In this document: in pieces, positions 8,829-16,182 of the stretch
How the letters are laid out: each line of letters begins with the position of its first letter
Numbering within the stretch: position 1 is the first letter of the stretch
From: an uncultured Sphingopyxis sp.
Lineage (GTDB): Bacteria > Pseudomonadota > Alphaproteobacteria > Sphingomonadales > Sphingomonadaceae
DNA length: 64,000 bases
Assembly: GCF_900078365.1 (NCBI RefSeq)
Contig: NZ_LT598653.1
Span: 3,162,001-3,226,000 of the forward strand
Reading direction: 5' to 3'
Translations under genes and position numbers: made by a program
Notes under the pieces: model-generated
Databases searched by the model: none
Told to the model about the DNA's origin: nothing
The model's input: the letters and a program-made list of their open reading frames with translations, nothing else

Positions 8829-9447
8829 AGATTTCGGCCGCAAGTTCGACCCGCGCCTGCCGGAACACCTCGAGGCTGCCCCATATCGCGAGCCCCGCCA
8901 TGATCGCCGCGACGGCGAGGTCGGGCCAGCTGCGCCCCGTGCCGAACACACCCAGCGCCGCGCCCATCACCGCGAGGTTGCCGATCGCGTCGTTACGCGA
9001 GCAGATCCACACCGAACGCATGTTCGCGTCCCCCGTCCGGTAGCGATAGAGCATCAGCGCGACCGCGACATTGGCGGCGAGCGCGAGCGCGCCGATCGCC
9101 CCCATCGTCTCGGCATGCGGCGCCGATCCGGCGACGAAGCCCCACACCGCCGCCCCGAACACCCAAAGCCCGAAGGCCAGCATCGTCGCCGCCTTCAGCA
9201 AGGCGGCGCGCGCACGCCATGCGAGCGCCATGCCCGCGACGCCGAGGCTGATCGCATAATTGGCGCTGTCGCCCAGGAAATCGAGCGCGTCGGCCTGCAG
9301 CGCGCGTGAGTCCGCCGCGACGCCCGCGACGATCTCGACGCCGAACATCACGGCGTTGATCAGCAGCGCTAACCACAGGATTCGCCGCCACTTGGGGTCA
9401 TTGAGCGCGGTCTTGCCGCTTTTGCCGGCACAGCATTGATCGGCCAT
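8827..9447 (-). CDS. Cation transporter, cation diffusion facilitator (CDF) family, short form
   Basis: The 206-residue protein has about six membrane segments. DSRALQADALDFLGDSANY carries the Asp/His-type metal site of TM2 in CDF proteins, and SVWICSRNDAIGNLAVMGAA the matching TM5 site with Asn-Asp. The usual C-terminal cytoplasmic CDF domain is absent, as in some short CzcD-like transporters. The N-terminus MADQCCAGKSG has a Cys pair that could bind metal. It should export a divalent heavy metal across the inner membrane. It is divergent from a MerR regulator with an operator between them, so induction by that metal is likely. Confidence 0.85.
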   Translation of the reverse strand: MADQCCAGKSGKTALNDPKWRRILWLALLINAVMFGVEIVAGVAADSRALQADALDFLGDSANYAISLGVAGMALAWRARAALLKAATMLAFGLWVFGAAVWGFVAGSAPHAETMGAIGALALAANVAVALMLYRYRTGDANMRSVWICSRNDAIGNLAVMGAALGVFGTGRSWPDLAVAAIMAGLAIWGSLEVFRQARVELAAEI

Positions 9448-9483
9448 CGCCGAAATCTCCTGTCATCTTCGAGTCGGCACCCT

Positions 9484-9514
9484 ATATGGACCCTGTAGCA
9501 ACTACAGGGTCAAG
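9484..9514 (-). promoter_or_regulatory. MerR-type promoter and operator for the cation transporter
   Basis: A perfect 9-3-9 palindrome (ACCCTGTAG-CAA-CTACAGGGT, 9490-9510) lies between the transporter and the MerR gene. On the minus strand it sits between TTGACC and CATATA with a 19-base spacer, the over-long spacing that MerR activators correct by twisting DNA. Position and geometry match CadR/PbrR/ZntR-controlled promoters. Confidence 0.85.
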
Positions 9515-9516
9515 CG

Positions 9517-9927
9517 ATGAAGATCGGCGAGCTGTCGCGTGCCACCGGCACGAATATCGAAACCATCCGCTATTATGAGCGCATCGGCCTGCTCCCCGCG
9601 CCGGCGCGCACCGCGGCCAATTATCGCAGCTATGGCGAGGCGCACCGGTCGCGGCTGAGCTTCGTGCGCCATTCACGCGAACTGGGCTTCACGATCGAGG
9701 AGATCCGCTCGCTGCTCGACCTGTCGGACGATCCGACGCGCGACTGCGGCGAGGCCGACCGGATCGCGACCGCGCATCTGAAGCAGGTCGAGGCGAAGAT
9801 CACGCAGCTCACCCTGCTCCGCGACGAGCTCACGCGCATCGTCGGGCGCTGCCGCGGCGGAGCCGCCGCCGATTGCCGCGTCATCGAGGCGCTCGGCGAT
9901 CACAGCCGCTGCGAAAGCCCGCACTGA
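9517..9927 (+). CDS. MerR-family metal-responsive regulator (CadR/PbrR/ZntR-like)
   Basis: The 136-residue protein starts MKIGELSRATGTNIETIRYYERIGLL, the MerR winged-helix DNA-binding domain, followed by a dimerisation coiled coil. Cysteines lie at residues 77, 112 and 120, with a further C132 near the C-terminus. Cys at position 77, rather than Ser, is the family signature of sensors for +2 ions (Zn, Cd, Pb) as opposed to Cu(I)-sensing CueR. The gene is divergent from the cation transporter, and the start overlaps the shared operator region, so it probably activates the transporter and represses itself. Confidence 0.93.
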   Translation: MKIGELSRATGTNIETIRYYERIGLLPAPARTAANYRSYGEAHRSRLSFVRHSRELGFTIEEIRSLLDLSDDPTRDCGEADRIATAHLKQVEAKITQLTLLRDELTRIVGRCRGGAAADCRVIEALGDHSRCESPH

Positions 9928-9977
9928 CGGCGACGCGACGCCGCTCACCCTTTTCCACTCGGTTCGTCGAATGCGCC

Positions 9978-10002
9978 GGAACTTGCATCCGGGGCACGCG
10001 TC
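9978..10002 (+). promoter_or_regulatory. Candidate EcfG-type stress promoter (GGAAC-N16-CGTC)
   Basis: GGAAC at 9978-9982 and CGTC at 9999-10002 are separated by 16 bases, one base off the alphaproteobacterial general-stress promoter consensus GGAAC-N16/17-CGTT. It lies about 75 bases upstream of the BON-protein start. The element is short and could occur by chance. Confidence 0.4.
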
Positions 10003-10076
10003 AGTCGGACAGGTTGGGGGCGTCGTCCCCCACGCGCCTGCCAACCGCTCCCCCAAGCGAAACGAGGAGACGGAAA

Positions 10077-10916
10077 GTGGAAAGGCAGACGAACAGAGAT
10101 CGCGGCAGCCGCGACGAAACCGGCGATCGCGAGACGCAGTCGGGACCGCTCTATGATTGGGAAACGAGCCGCAGCGACGACGGCGGCTATGCCTATGGCG
10201 GCTATCCCGAAGCCGGATTCGGCCCGCGCGAGACACGGCGTTATGGCGACCATGACCGCGGCGGGCGCGAGCGCACCGAACGAAGCCATTACAGCGCCGA
10301 CCGCCCGCGCGACTATGCCGGAAACGACTGGAATCGCACCTATGGCGCGCGGCGCTATTGGGACGACGATCAGCGCCATCGCGACCGTGAAGAGGATCGC
10401 TATCGCGCCGCCCGCGACCGGCGCGACGAATATGAGCGCCAGTCGGCCTGGACCTATATGGGATATGCCGACCCCTATGGCTGGCCGACCTATATCCCCT
10501 ATGGCGCCGCCGATTTCGGCCGATCGACCTATGGCCCCGCCGGCACTCCGCCGCGCGGGCGCCACGAGCGCGGCTTTTTCGAGCGCGCGGGCGACGAGCT
10601 GCTGTCGTGGTTCGGCGACGAGGAAGCGCAACGCCGCCGCGAGCGCGACCATCGCGGACGCGGCCCCGCCGACTATGTCCGCTCGGACGACCGCATCCGC
10701 GAGGATGTGAACGACCGGCTGACCGAGGATTATTGGATCGACGCCTCGCGCATCGGCGTCAGCGTGGCGGACGGCGAAGTCACGCTCGACGGCCATGTCG
10801 ACAGCAAGCGCGCCAAGCGCCGCGCCGAGGATCTGGCCGACGATGTGACGGGCGTGAAGCATGTGCAGAACAATCTGCGCGTCGACAGCGCGTCCTTCGC
10901 GCCGCAGGGCAGCTGA
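10077..10916 (+). CDS. BON domain-containing protein with Arg/Tyr/Asp-rich N-terminus
   Basis: Starting at GTG 10077, preceded by the good ribosome site GAGGAG, the protein has 279 residues. Residues 1-170 are low-complexity, hydrophilic and rich in Arg, Asp, Tyr and Gly. A short conserved patch ERAGDELLSWFGDEEAQRRRE leads into a C-terminal BON domain of about 70 residues (DDRIREDVNDRLTEDYWIDASRIGVSVADGEVTLDGHVDS). BON domains bind membranes or phospholipids, and such proteins are often induced by osmotic or general stress. There is no signal peptide, so it is probably cytoplasmic. An EcfG-like promoter upstream supports stress control (inference). Confidence 0.85.
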   Translation: MERQTNRDRGSRDETGDRETQSGPLYDWETSRSDDGGYAYGGYPEAGFGPRETRRYGDHDRGGRERTERSHYSADRPRDYAGNDWNRTYGARRYWDDDQRHRDREEDRYRAARDRRDEYERQSAWTYMGYADPYGWPTYIPYGAADFGRSTYGPAGTPPRGRHERGFFERAGDELLSWFGDEEAQRRRERDHRGRGPADYVRSDDRIREDVNDRLTEDYWIDASRIGVSVADGEVTLDGHVDSKRAKRRAEDLADDVTGVKHVQNNLRVDSASFAPQGS

Positions 10917-10929
10917 CAAGCAACCAAAT

Positions 10930-11060
10930 CCTCCCTGCCGCGAAGCGATGGGGAGGTGGCAGCGCGAAGCGCTGACGGAGGGGCAATGGCGCGACGTCGC
11001 GGCCCCTCCACCATCCGCTTCGCGGACGGTCCCCCTCCCCATCGCTTCGCGACAGGGAGG
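10930..11060. repeat. Class B palindromic repeat, copy 1
   Basis: The unit begins CCTCCCTG and ends CAGGGAGG. Inside are the alternating small hairpins GCGAAGCG and GCGAAGCGCTG, and the central GCGACGTCGCG. It lies directly after the BON gene. Related copies are at 26880, 32901 and 45680. Confidence 0.85.
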
Positions 11061-11159
11061 ATCAAGAGAACGACGGAAAGGAAAGGTGGGACGATTCTGT
11101 TGCCCGGCTCGTCCCCAGCCGCTGGTATCCGATTCTGTTGCCCGGTTCGGTCCGAACCG

Positions 11160-11447
11160 CGTTCTATTTGTCTAACCTTAGGCCGTGAGGCTTATCGGTT
11201 AGGCAGCAAGAGCGAGTGCTTCGTTATCGTTAGCACTTATAGTTTTGAGCCTTGAACGGGTTACTCAGCCCGGAAGAAAACATCGTCTTTGAACACACGT
11301 CGATCCTGGTTCGGCCCCGTCAGAAACCCGCGCGCCCATCGATGAAACGCGGGTTTGTGGTGGAGCCGCCGGGTACTGCCCCCGGGTCCGCTGTGTCTAT
11401 TCCACGACACCATTTATCCTCATAGCCGGTCGAAACCGGCACCTCCT
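11160..11447 (-). ncRNA. ssrA: Circularly permuted two-piece tmRNA (ssrA)
   Basis: On the minus strand the acceptor piece comes first (about 11447 to 11358), with a T-arm-like ACCCGGGGGCAGTACCCGG and the 3' end GGCTCCACCA. After a short excised hairpin spacer, the coding piece begins GGGGCCGA at 11318. The tag frame (11234-11199) reads ANDNEALALAA then TAA. This order, acceptor before coding RNA, is the alphaproteobacterial permuted form. Mature tmRNA with SmpB rescues stalled ribosomes and tags the peptides for proteolysis. The outer limits are approximate; the tag, the CCA end and the 5' piece are firm. Confidence 0.93.
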
Positions 11448-11456
11448 ATATAGGAA

Positions 11457-11487
11457 GCCCGCCCGCGCTTGGGAAGAGCGGGCGGGC
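11457..11487 (-). terminator. GC-rich hairpin downstream of mscL
   Basis: GCCCGCCCGC and GCGGGCGGGC form a perfect 10-bp stem with an 11-base loop, 20 bases past the mscL stop and just before ssrA. It lacks a strong T tract in the mscL direction, so termination may be partial. Confidence 0.55.
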
Positions 11488-11507
11488 GTTTCGTCGCGGA
11501 TGGCGAA

Positions 11508-11924
11508 CTACTTCCTTTTCAGCTCGTCGCGGATTTCCGTGAGCAGGTCGACTTCGGTCGGCCCCGCAGGCGCGTCGGGGCCCTTGCGGATCACGCGGTT
11601 CACCATCCTGACCAGCAGGAAGATGATCCAGGCCAGAATCAGGAAGTTGATCACCGCGGTGATGAAGGCGCCATAGCCGATCATCGCCACCCCGGCCTTT
11701 TTAAGCGCGGCATAGTCGGTCGCAGCGATGCCGTCGGGAACGCTGCCGAGCAGGATGAACTGGCTCGAGAAATCGACTCCGCCGAAAATCCAGCCGACCA
11801 GCGGCATGATCAGATCCTCGGTCAGCGAGCCGGTGATCGTCGCGAACGCGCCGCCGATGATGACGCCGACCGCGAGGTCGATGACATTGCCGCGGGCGAT
11901 AAATTCCCTGAACTCATTCAGCAT
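11508..11924 (-). CDS. mscL: Large-conductance mechanosensitive channel MscL
   Basis: The 138-residue protein matches the MscL family over its length: the N-terminal amphipathic helix [30 protein letters not shown] runs into TM1, followed by a periplasmic loop, TM2 ([21 protein letters not shown]) and the charged C-terminal bundle [12 protein letters not shown]. It forms a homopentameric inner-membrane pore that releases solutes when membrane tension rises during osmotic downshock. It stands alone upstream of ssrA on the minus strand and is divergent from the LemA operon. Confidence 0.97.
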   Translation of the reverse strand: MLNEFREFIARGNVIDLAVGVIIGGAFATITGSLTEDLIMPLVGWIFGGVDFSSQFILLGSVPDGIAATDYAALKKAGVAMIGYGAFITAVINFLILAWIIFLLVRMVNRVIRKGPDAPAGPTEVDLLTEIRDELKRK

Positions 11925-11974
11925 CTTGCCGTACCCCGGATTGTTGAGCCTAGGGCCGGAAACTGCCGCGACGA

Positions 11975-12003
11975 TTGCACAAAGGCAAGCGCGATCCTAT
12001 TAT
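11975..12003 (+). promoter_or_regulatory. Sigma-70-like promoter for the LemA operon
   Basis: TTGCAC (11975-11980) and TATTAT (11998-12003) are spaced by 17 bases, a good match to the housekeeping promoter. The predicted start lies about 30 bases upstream of the lemA ATG, which has the strong ribosome site GGAGGGAG. Confidence 0.55.
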
Positions 12004-12041
12004 GTGTATTGTTGCGGCAAAACGCCGCCGGAGGGAGCCTG

Positions 12042-12644
12042 ATGACCATGACCTATCGTAACGCCCGCTGGTTGATCCTGCCCGTCGCCGCGATGAGCCT
12101 GTCCGCCTGCGGCATCAACAGCGTCCCGACCAAGGAAGAAGCGGCCAAGGCCAAATGGGCGAATGTCGAGGCGGCCTATCAGCGGCGCGCCGACCTGATC
12201 CCCAACCTCGTCGAAACCGCGAAGGGCGCCGCCAATATCGAGCAATCGACGCTCGAAGGCGTCATCCAGGCGCGCGCGTCGGCGACGCAGGTGAAGCTCA
12301 GCACCGACGATCTGAACGACCCCGCAAAGGTTCAGGCGTTCCAGCAGGCGCAGGGCAATGTGTCGGGCGCGCTCGGCCGCCTGCTCGTCACCGTCGAGCA
12401 ATATCCCGACCTCAAGAGCCAGGCGCGCTTCGCCGACCTGATGACCCAGCTCGAGGGCACCGAGAACCGCATCAACGTGTCGGTGCAGGATTATAACGCC
12501 GCGGTGCAGGACTATAATACGACGATCCGCACCTTCCCCGACATCATCGGCGCCAAGATCGTCCATGGCGCAGAGCCGATGACGCCATACCGCGCGGTGA
12601 CGCCCAACGCCAATCAGGCGCCGAAGGTCGATTTCGGGCAATAA
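12042..12644 (+). CDS. LemA family lipoprotein
   Basis: The protein has 200 residues from ATG 12042, preceded by GGAGGGAG; the longer open frame upstream overlaps mscL in antisense and is not credible. It has a lipoprotein signal ending LSAC and then the LemA core, AYQRRADLIPNLVETAKGAANIEQSTLEGVIQARA, a helical region with RFADLMTQLEGTENRINVSVQDYNAAVQDYN. Its exact role is unknown; LemA proteins recurrently neighbour TPM-domain proteins in bacterial envelopes. Here it heads a tight four-gene operon with three TPM proteins. Confidence 0.92.
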   Translation: MTMTYRNARWLILPVAAMSLSACGINSVPTKEEAAKAKWANVEAAYQRRADLIPNLVETAKGAANIEQSTLEGVIQARASATQVKLSTDDLNDPAKVQAFQQAQGNVSGALGRLLVTVEQYPDLKSQARFADLMTQLEGTENRINVSVQDYNAAVQDYNTTIRTFPDIIGAKIVHGAEPMTPYRAVTPNANQAPKVDFGQ

Positions 12645-12645
12645 G

Positions 12646-13170
12646 GTGGGCCGCACCGTTCTTGCCGCTCCACTCGCGATCCTGCTGGTCGCGAGCGGAT
12701 GCACGGCCGCGCCGGAGCCAGCCACCGCGAAGGAAACAGCCGCCTGCGACGGCGTTCCCCGGATGATGCTTGCTGGCCGCGTAACGGACGCGGCGGACAT
12801 ATTGACCGGCGAGGAAGAGGCGCGCTTGTCCGATCGTCTGGCCCGGTATGAAACGCGAACGAAACACCAGATGGTCGTCGCGACGACGCCGAGCCTGCAC
12901 AGCGCACGGGTCGATAATTTCGGAACCTGCCTTGGCAGTCGTTGGGCGATCGGCCGGAAGCACCATGACGACGGCATCGTCATTCTCGTCGCTCCGAACG
13001 AGCGGCAGATGCGGATCGCGACCGGCACCGGCATGGAAAAGATATTGACCGACGACAAGGCGCTCGCCGTGATCCGTGAAATGACGCCGCAGTTCGAGCA
13101 GGGCGACTATGCGGGAGGTCTTGCGACCGGAATCGACGCCATCGCCGCGCAAACGGGAGACCCCGAATGA
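12646..13170 (+). CDS. TPM-domain lipoprotein
   Basis: The 174-residue protein begins with GTG one base after the lemA stop. A lipoprotein signal ends at VASGC; a single TPM (TLP18.3/Psb32/MOLO-1) domain follows, with VTDAADILTGEEEARLSDRLARYETRTKHQMVVAT and the HHDDGIVILVAPNERQMRIATGTGMEKIL segment typical of the fold. No C-terminal membrane anchor is present, unlike its downstream neighbour. TPM domains have been linked to photosystem repair and phosphatase activity in plants; the bacterial role is not settled. Its stop overlaps the next ATG (ATGA). Confidence 0.85.
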   Translation: MGRTVLAAPLAILLVASGCTAAPEPATAKETAACDGVPRMMLAGRVTDAADILTGEEEARLSDRLARYETRTKHQMVVATTPSLHSARVDNFGTCLGSRWAIGRKHHDDGIVILVAPNERQMRIATGTGMEKILTDDKALAVIREMTPQFEQGDYAGGLATGIDAIAAQTGDPE

Positions 13171-13994
13171 GGTCGCTTCTGCTCGGCTGGGCGCTGGGCC
13201 TTTCGCTGCTTGCCGCACCCGCGACCGCGCAGAGCTTCCCCAAGCTCGCGGGCAATCCGGTCGTCGATCAGGCCGACATCATCCCCGCGGCCGAGGAAGC
13301 CGCGCTCAATACGCAGCTTCTGGAACTCCAGCAGAAGACCGGACACCAGCTCGTCGTCGCCACGGTCAGCGACCTCGAAGGCCATGATGTTTCGGATTAT
13401 GGCTACCGGCTCGGCCGCGAGTGGCAGATCGGCGACAAGGAGAAGGATGATGGGGTCGTCTTCCTGATCGCGCCGAACGAGCGGCGGATGAACATCTCGG
13501 TCGGCTATGGTCTCGAACCCGTCCTCACCGACGCCTTGTCGGGCCGGATCATCCGCGATGTCGTGACGCCGAAGTTCAAGGCGAATGATTATCCCGGTGG
13601 CATTCAGGACGGCGTCGACGCGATCGCCGAGCAGATCCAGCTGACGCCCGAGGAGGCCGCGGCGCGCGCCGCCGCCGCCGACAAGGCCGAACGCGACCGC
13701 GCCGACGACGGCGATTTCGGCGGCCTCTTCTTCATCGGCTTCATCATCCTGATCTTCTTCGTCATCCCCTGGCTGTCGAGCCGCTCGCGGCGCGGCCGCA
13801 AGCGGCGCAAGGGCGGGCCATGGGGCGCCGCGCCGATCATCATCTGGGGCGACGACGATGACTGGGGCAATTGGGGCGGCGGTGGCGGCGGGTCGTCGTG
13901 GGGCGGAGGCGGCGGCTTCGGGGGCGGCGGCTTCGGCGGTTTCTCGGGCGGCGGCGGCAGCTTCGGCGGCGGCGGCGCCTCGGGCGGCTGGTAA
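13167..13994 (+). CDS. TPM-domain membrane protein with glycine-rich tail
   Basis: The 275-residue protein has a cleavable signal peptide (MRSLLLGWALGLSLLAAPATAQ) and a periplasmic TPM domain (residues about 30-155, VVDQADIIPAAEEAALNTQLLELQQKTGHQLVVAT). A membrane helix GLFFIGFIILIFFVIPWL near residue 190 is followed by a cytoplasmic, extremely glycine-rich tail ending SFGGGGASGGW. This architecture is standard for YgcG-like proteins that pair with LemA. It overlaps the preceding TPM gene by 4 bases and precedes a third TPM gene by 12 bases. Confidence 0.92.
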   Translation: MRSLLLGWALGLSLLAAPATAQSFPKLAGNPVVDQADIIPAAEEAALNTQLLELQQKTGHQLVVATVSDLEGHDVSDYGYRLGREWQIGDKEKDDGVVFLIAPNERRMNISVGYGLEPVLTDALSGRIIRDVVTPKFKANDYPGGIQDGVDAIAEQIQLTPEEAAARAAAADKAERDRADDGDFGGLFFIGFIILIFFVIPWLSSRSRRGRKRRKGGPWGAAPIIIWGDDDDWGNWGGGGGGSSWGGGGGFGGGGFGGFSGGGGSFGGGGASGGW

Positions 13995-14006
13995 GGGAGC
14001 GGGCCT

Positions 14007-14687
14007 ATGAAAGTCAGCCATGTCAGCGAAGCCGACCACGACATCGTCACCGCCGCGGTCGCGGCGGCCGAGGCGCAGACGAGCGGCGAGATCGTCACCG
14101 TCGTCGCGGGGAAATCCAATGACTATGACGATGTCGCGCTCGTCTGGGCGAGCATTATCGCCTTCCTCGCCATGTCGATCGTCGCGCTCTTCCCCGAATT
14201 TTATCGCACCCTCTACGACCGGCTGACCGGCGGCTGGGGGCACGAACTGACGGCCAATCAATGGCTTGGCACGGTGATCGCGGTCGGCGTCCTCAAATGG
14301 ATCGGCATGTGGCTGATCCTGCTGTGGCGCCCGCTGCGCATGGCGCTGACCCCGCGCAGCATCAGGGCCGAGCGCGTGCGCGCGCGCGCGATCGACCTGT
14401 TCAAGGTGGGGACCGAGGGCAAGACCACGGGGCGCACCGGCGTGCTCCTCTATCTCAGCCTGAAGGAGCATCGCGCCGACATCGTCGCCGACGAGGCGAT
14501 CGCCGCGAAGGTCGCGCCCGGTGTGTGGGGCGATGCGATGGCGGCGCTGATCGAGCGCGTGCGCGCGGGCAAGCCCGGCGAGGGCATGGCCGAAGCCGTG
14601 CGCCAGATGGGCCTCGTGCTCGCCGAACATTTCCCGCGCGGCAGCGAAAATCCGAACGAGCTTCCGGACCGGCTGATCGAATTATAG
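14007..14687 (+). CDS. TPM-domain membrane protein (third of operon)
   Basis: The 226-residue protein has no signal peptide. An N-terminal TPM-like segment (HDIVTAAVAAAEAQTSGEIVTVVAG) is split by two membrane helices at about residues 45-65 and 85-110. The remainder (GRTGVLLYLSLKEHRADIVADEAIAAKV) completes the fold. This is the second class of TPM protein commonly found after LemA and YgcG-like genes in Proteobacteria. It ends the operon, followed by a class D repeat. Confidence 0.85.
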   Translation: MKVSHVSEADHDIVTAAVAAAEAQTSGEIVTVVAGKSNDYDDVALVWASIIAFLAMSIVALFPEFYRTLYDRLTGGWGHELTANQWLGTVIAVGVLKWIGMWLILLWRPLRMALTPRSIRAERVRARAIDLFKVGTEGKTTGRTGVLLYLSLKEHRADIVADEAIAAKVAPGVWGDAMAALIERVRAGKPGEGMAEAVRQMGLVLAEHFPRGSENPNELPDRLIEL

Positions 14688-14694
14688 CCGGTAT

Positions 14695-14797
14695 CGTCAT
14701 TGCGAGCGGCGAAGCCGCGTGGCAATTCAGAGCGGCGCAAACCGCCCTGGATTGGTTGGCCTACGGCCGCCTTCGGCCCGCTTCGCTCGCAATGACG
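14695..14797. repeat. Class D palindromic repeat (CGTCAT...ATGACG), copy 1
   Basis: The arms CGTCATTGCGAGC and GCTCGCAATGACG bound a palindrome of about 100 bases between the TPM operon and the Nudix gene. The same arm type recurs at 31628. It may form a hairpin in RNA from either strand. Confidence 0.85.
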
Positions 14798-14809
14798 ATA
14801 GGATAGCAG

Positions 14810-15355
14810 ATGACCCGCCCCGCCCCCGACACGCCCATCGACACGCGGTGGGAAGGCCGCTTCATCACGGTCAGGCAGCAGGGCACGTGGGAATATGTCT
14901 CGCGCTCGCGCGGGATCCACGCCGCGGTGATCCTCGCGATCGACGAAGACGCGGCCGGCCGCCACGTCATATTGGTCGAGCAATATCGCGTGCCGCTGAA
15001 GATCAACTGCCTCGAACTGCCCGCGGGGCTGGTCGGCGACGACATGGCCGGCGAGGCGGCGGAGATCGCGGCGGAGCGCGAGCTTGAGGAGGAAACGGGC
15101 TATCGCGCCCGCCACTGGCGCACAGTCGGCGAATTCTACAGCTCGCCCGGCATGGTCAGCGAAAGCTTTACCTTGCTCGTCGCCACCGGGCTGACCCGGG
15201 TCGGCGAAGGCGGCGGCGTCGATGGCGAGGAGATCATCGTCCACCGCGTGCCGCTGGCCGATGTCGCCGATTTCGTCGTGGCGAAGCGCGCTGAAGGCTG
15301 CGGGATCGACGTGCGTGTCGCGATGCTGCTGGCGGGCGGATTGCTGGCAGAGTAG
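14810..15355 (+). CDS. Nudix hydrolase, ADP-ribose pyrophosphatase-like
   Basis: The 181-residue protein contains a Nudix box, GLVGDDMAGEAAEIAAERELEEETGY (G-x5-E-x7-RELEEETG), around residues 70-100, preceded by VEQYRVPLKINCLELPAG and followed by GEFYSSPGMVSESFTLLVA. These are features of ADP-ribose/nucleoside-diphosphate-sugar hydrolases (NudF type). It should cleave a nucleoside diphosphate linked to another moiety, using Mg ions bound by the Glu residues of the box. It stands between two class D repeats with no partner gene. Confidence 0.93.
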   Translation: MTRPAPDTPIDTRWEGRFITVRQQGTWEYVSRSRGIHAAVILAIDEDAAGRHVILVEQYRVPLKINCLELPAGLVGDDMAGEAAEIAAERELEEETGYRARHWRTVGEFYSSPGMVSESFTLLVATGLTRVGEGGGVDGEEIIVHRVPLADVADFVVAKRAEGCGIDVRVAMLLAGGLLAE

Positions 15356-15393
15356 CTGGTTTTGGCCGGAAGCGGCCGTTGAGTATCTCATTG

Positions 15394-15478
15394 TTTCGTC
15401 ATTCCCGCGAAAGCGGGAACCCAGTGCGCGCATAGGCTGATCCCGCACTGGGTTCCCGCTTTCGCGGGAATGACGAAA
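15394..15478. repeat. Class D palindromic repeat, copy 2
   Basis: TTTCGTCATTCCCGCGAAAG and its complement bound this unit, with a second inner arm pair ACCCAGTGCG. It lies between the convergent Nudix and rhomboid genes and could act as a two-way terminator. Confidence 0.9.
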
Positions 15479-15533
15479 GCAGGGAATGGCGGCTCCCCAC
15501 CCCAAAGCCGACACCGTTTTAGGAAGCGAGCGC

Positions 15534-16169
15534 CTACCGCCCCCCGAACCGCCACCTTAAGAGCGGCCGAGCAAGGAACAGGCCGGCGAGGAAGCCGCCG
15601 ACATGCGCCCAGATCGCGACCGCGCCGAAGCCGCCGCCGCCCGCGAAGCCGAGCAGCAGTTGCAACCCGATCCACGCCGCGGCGAGCCACAGCGCGCGCA
15701 CCCAATGACCGGGGACCGGACCGATCGCGGGCGCCTGCGTGCGGCTGAAGATCAGCGCGAATACCGCGATCAGCGCCGAAATCGCGCCGCTCGCGCCGAT
15801 CATCGGCACCGCCGAGGCGGGATCGGCAAGATATTGCGCGAGCGCGCCGCCATAGGCGCCGGCGAGCAGCAACACCGCCATCGCCTTCGTCCCCAGCGGC
15901 GCTTCGAGCTGGCGGCCGATGAACAGAAGCACGACCATGTTGAAAGCGATGTGCAGCACCCCGCCGTGCAGGAAAGCCGACGACAACGGGGTCAGCAGGA
16001 AGGGCACCATCGTCCCCGGCGGCAGGATCAGTTCATGGCCGAAACGCGCGGGAATGAAGCCCGCGCGCACGATCGCGTCGATCTGGAAATCCGTGATCCA
16101 GAGAAGCACGAAAATGACGACGCAGGCGAGCGCATAGCCCGTGACCAGCGGCGCGTCCTGCGTTTTCAT
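15534..16169 (-). CDS. Rhomboid-family intramembrane serine protease
   Basis: The 211-residue protein has six membrane segments. HGGVLHIAFNMVVLLFIGRQLE contains the conserved TM2 His-Asn region; GASGAISALIAVFAL has the catalytic Ser in GxSG; and WAHVGGFLAGLF provides the catalytic His of the TM6 helix. It should cut transmembrane substrates within the inner membrane. It lies immediately upstream of convergent repeats and downstream of greA on the same strand (13-base gap), perhaps co-transcribed with it. Confidence 0.93.
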   Translation of the reverse strand: MKTQDAPLVTGYALACVVIFVLLWITDFQIDAIVRAGFIPARFGHELILPPGTMVPFLLTPLSSAFLHGGVLHIAFNMVVLLFIGRQLEAPLGTKAMAVLLLAGAYGGALAQYLADPASAVPMIGASGAISALIAVFALIFSRTQAPAIGPVPGHWVRALWLAAAWIGLQLLLGFAGGGGFGAVAIWAHVGGFLAGLFLARPLLRWRFGGR

Positions 16170-16182
16170 CCTCGCACGCCCG

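Noticed and set aside
11469..12041. Long plus-strand frame upstream of lemA
   Set aside because: It lies antisense to mscL; the lemA ATG at 12042 has a strong ribosome site, a promoter and a lipoprotein signal.
13604..14119. Minus-strand proline-rich frame opposite the TPM glycine tail
   Set aside because: It is the antisense of a glycine-codon run and has no start signal or homology.
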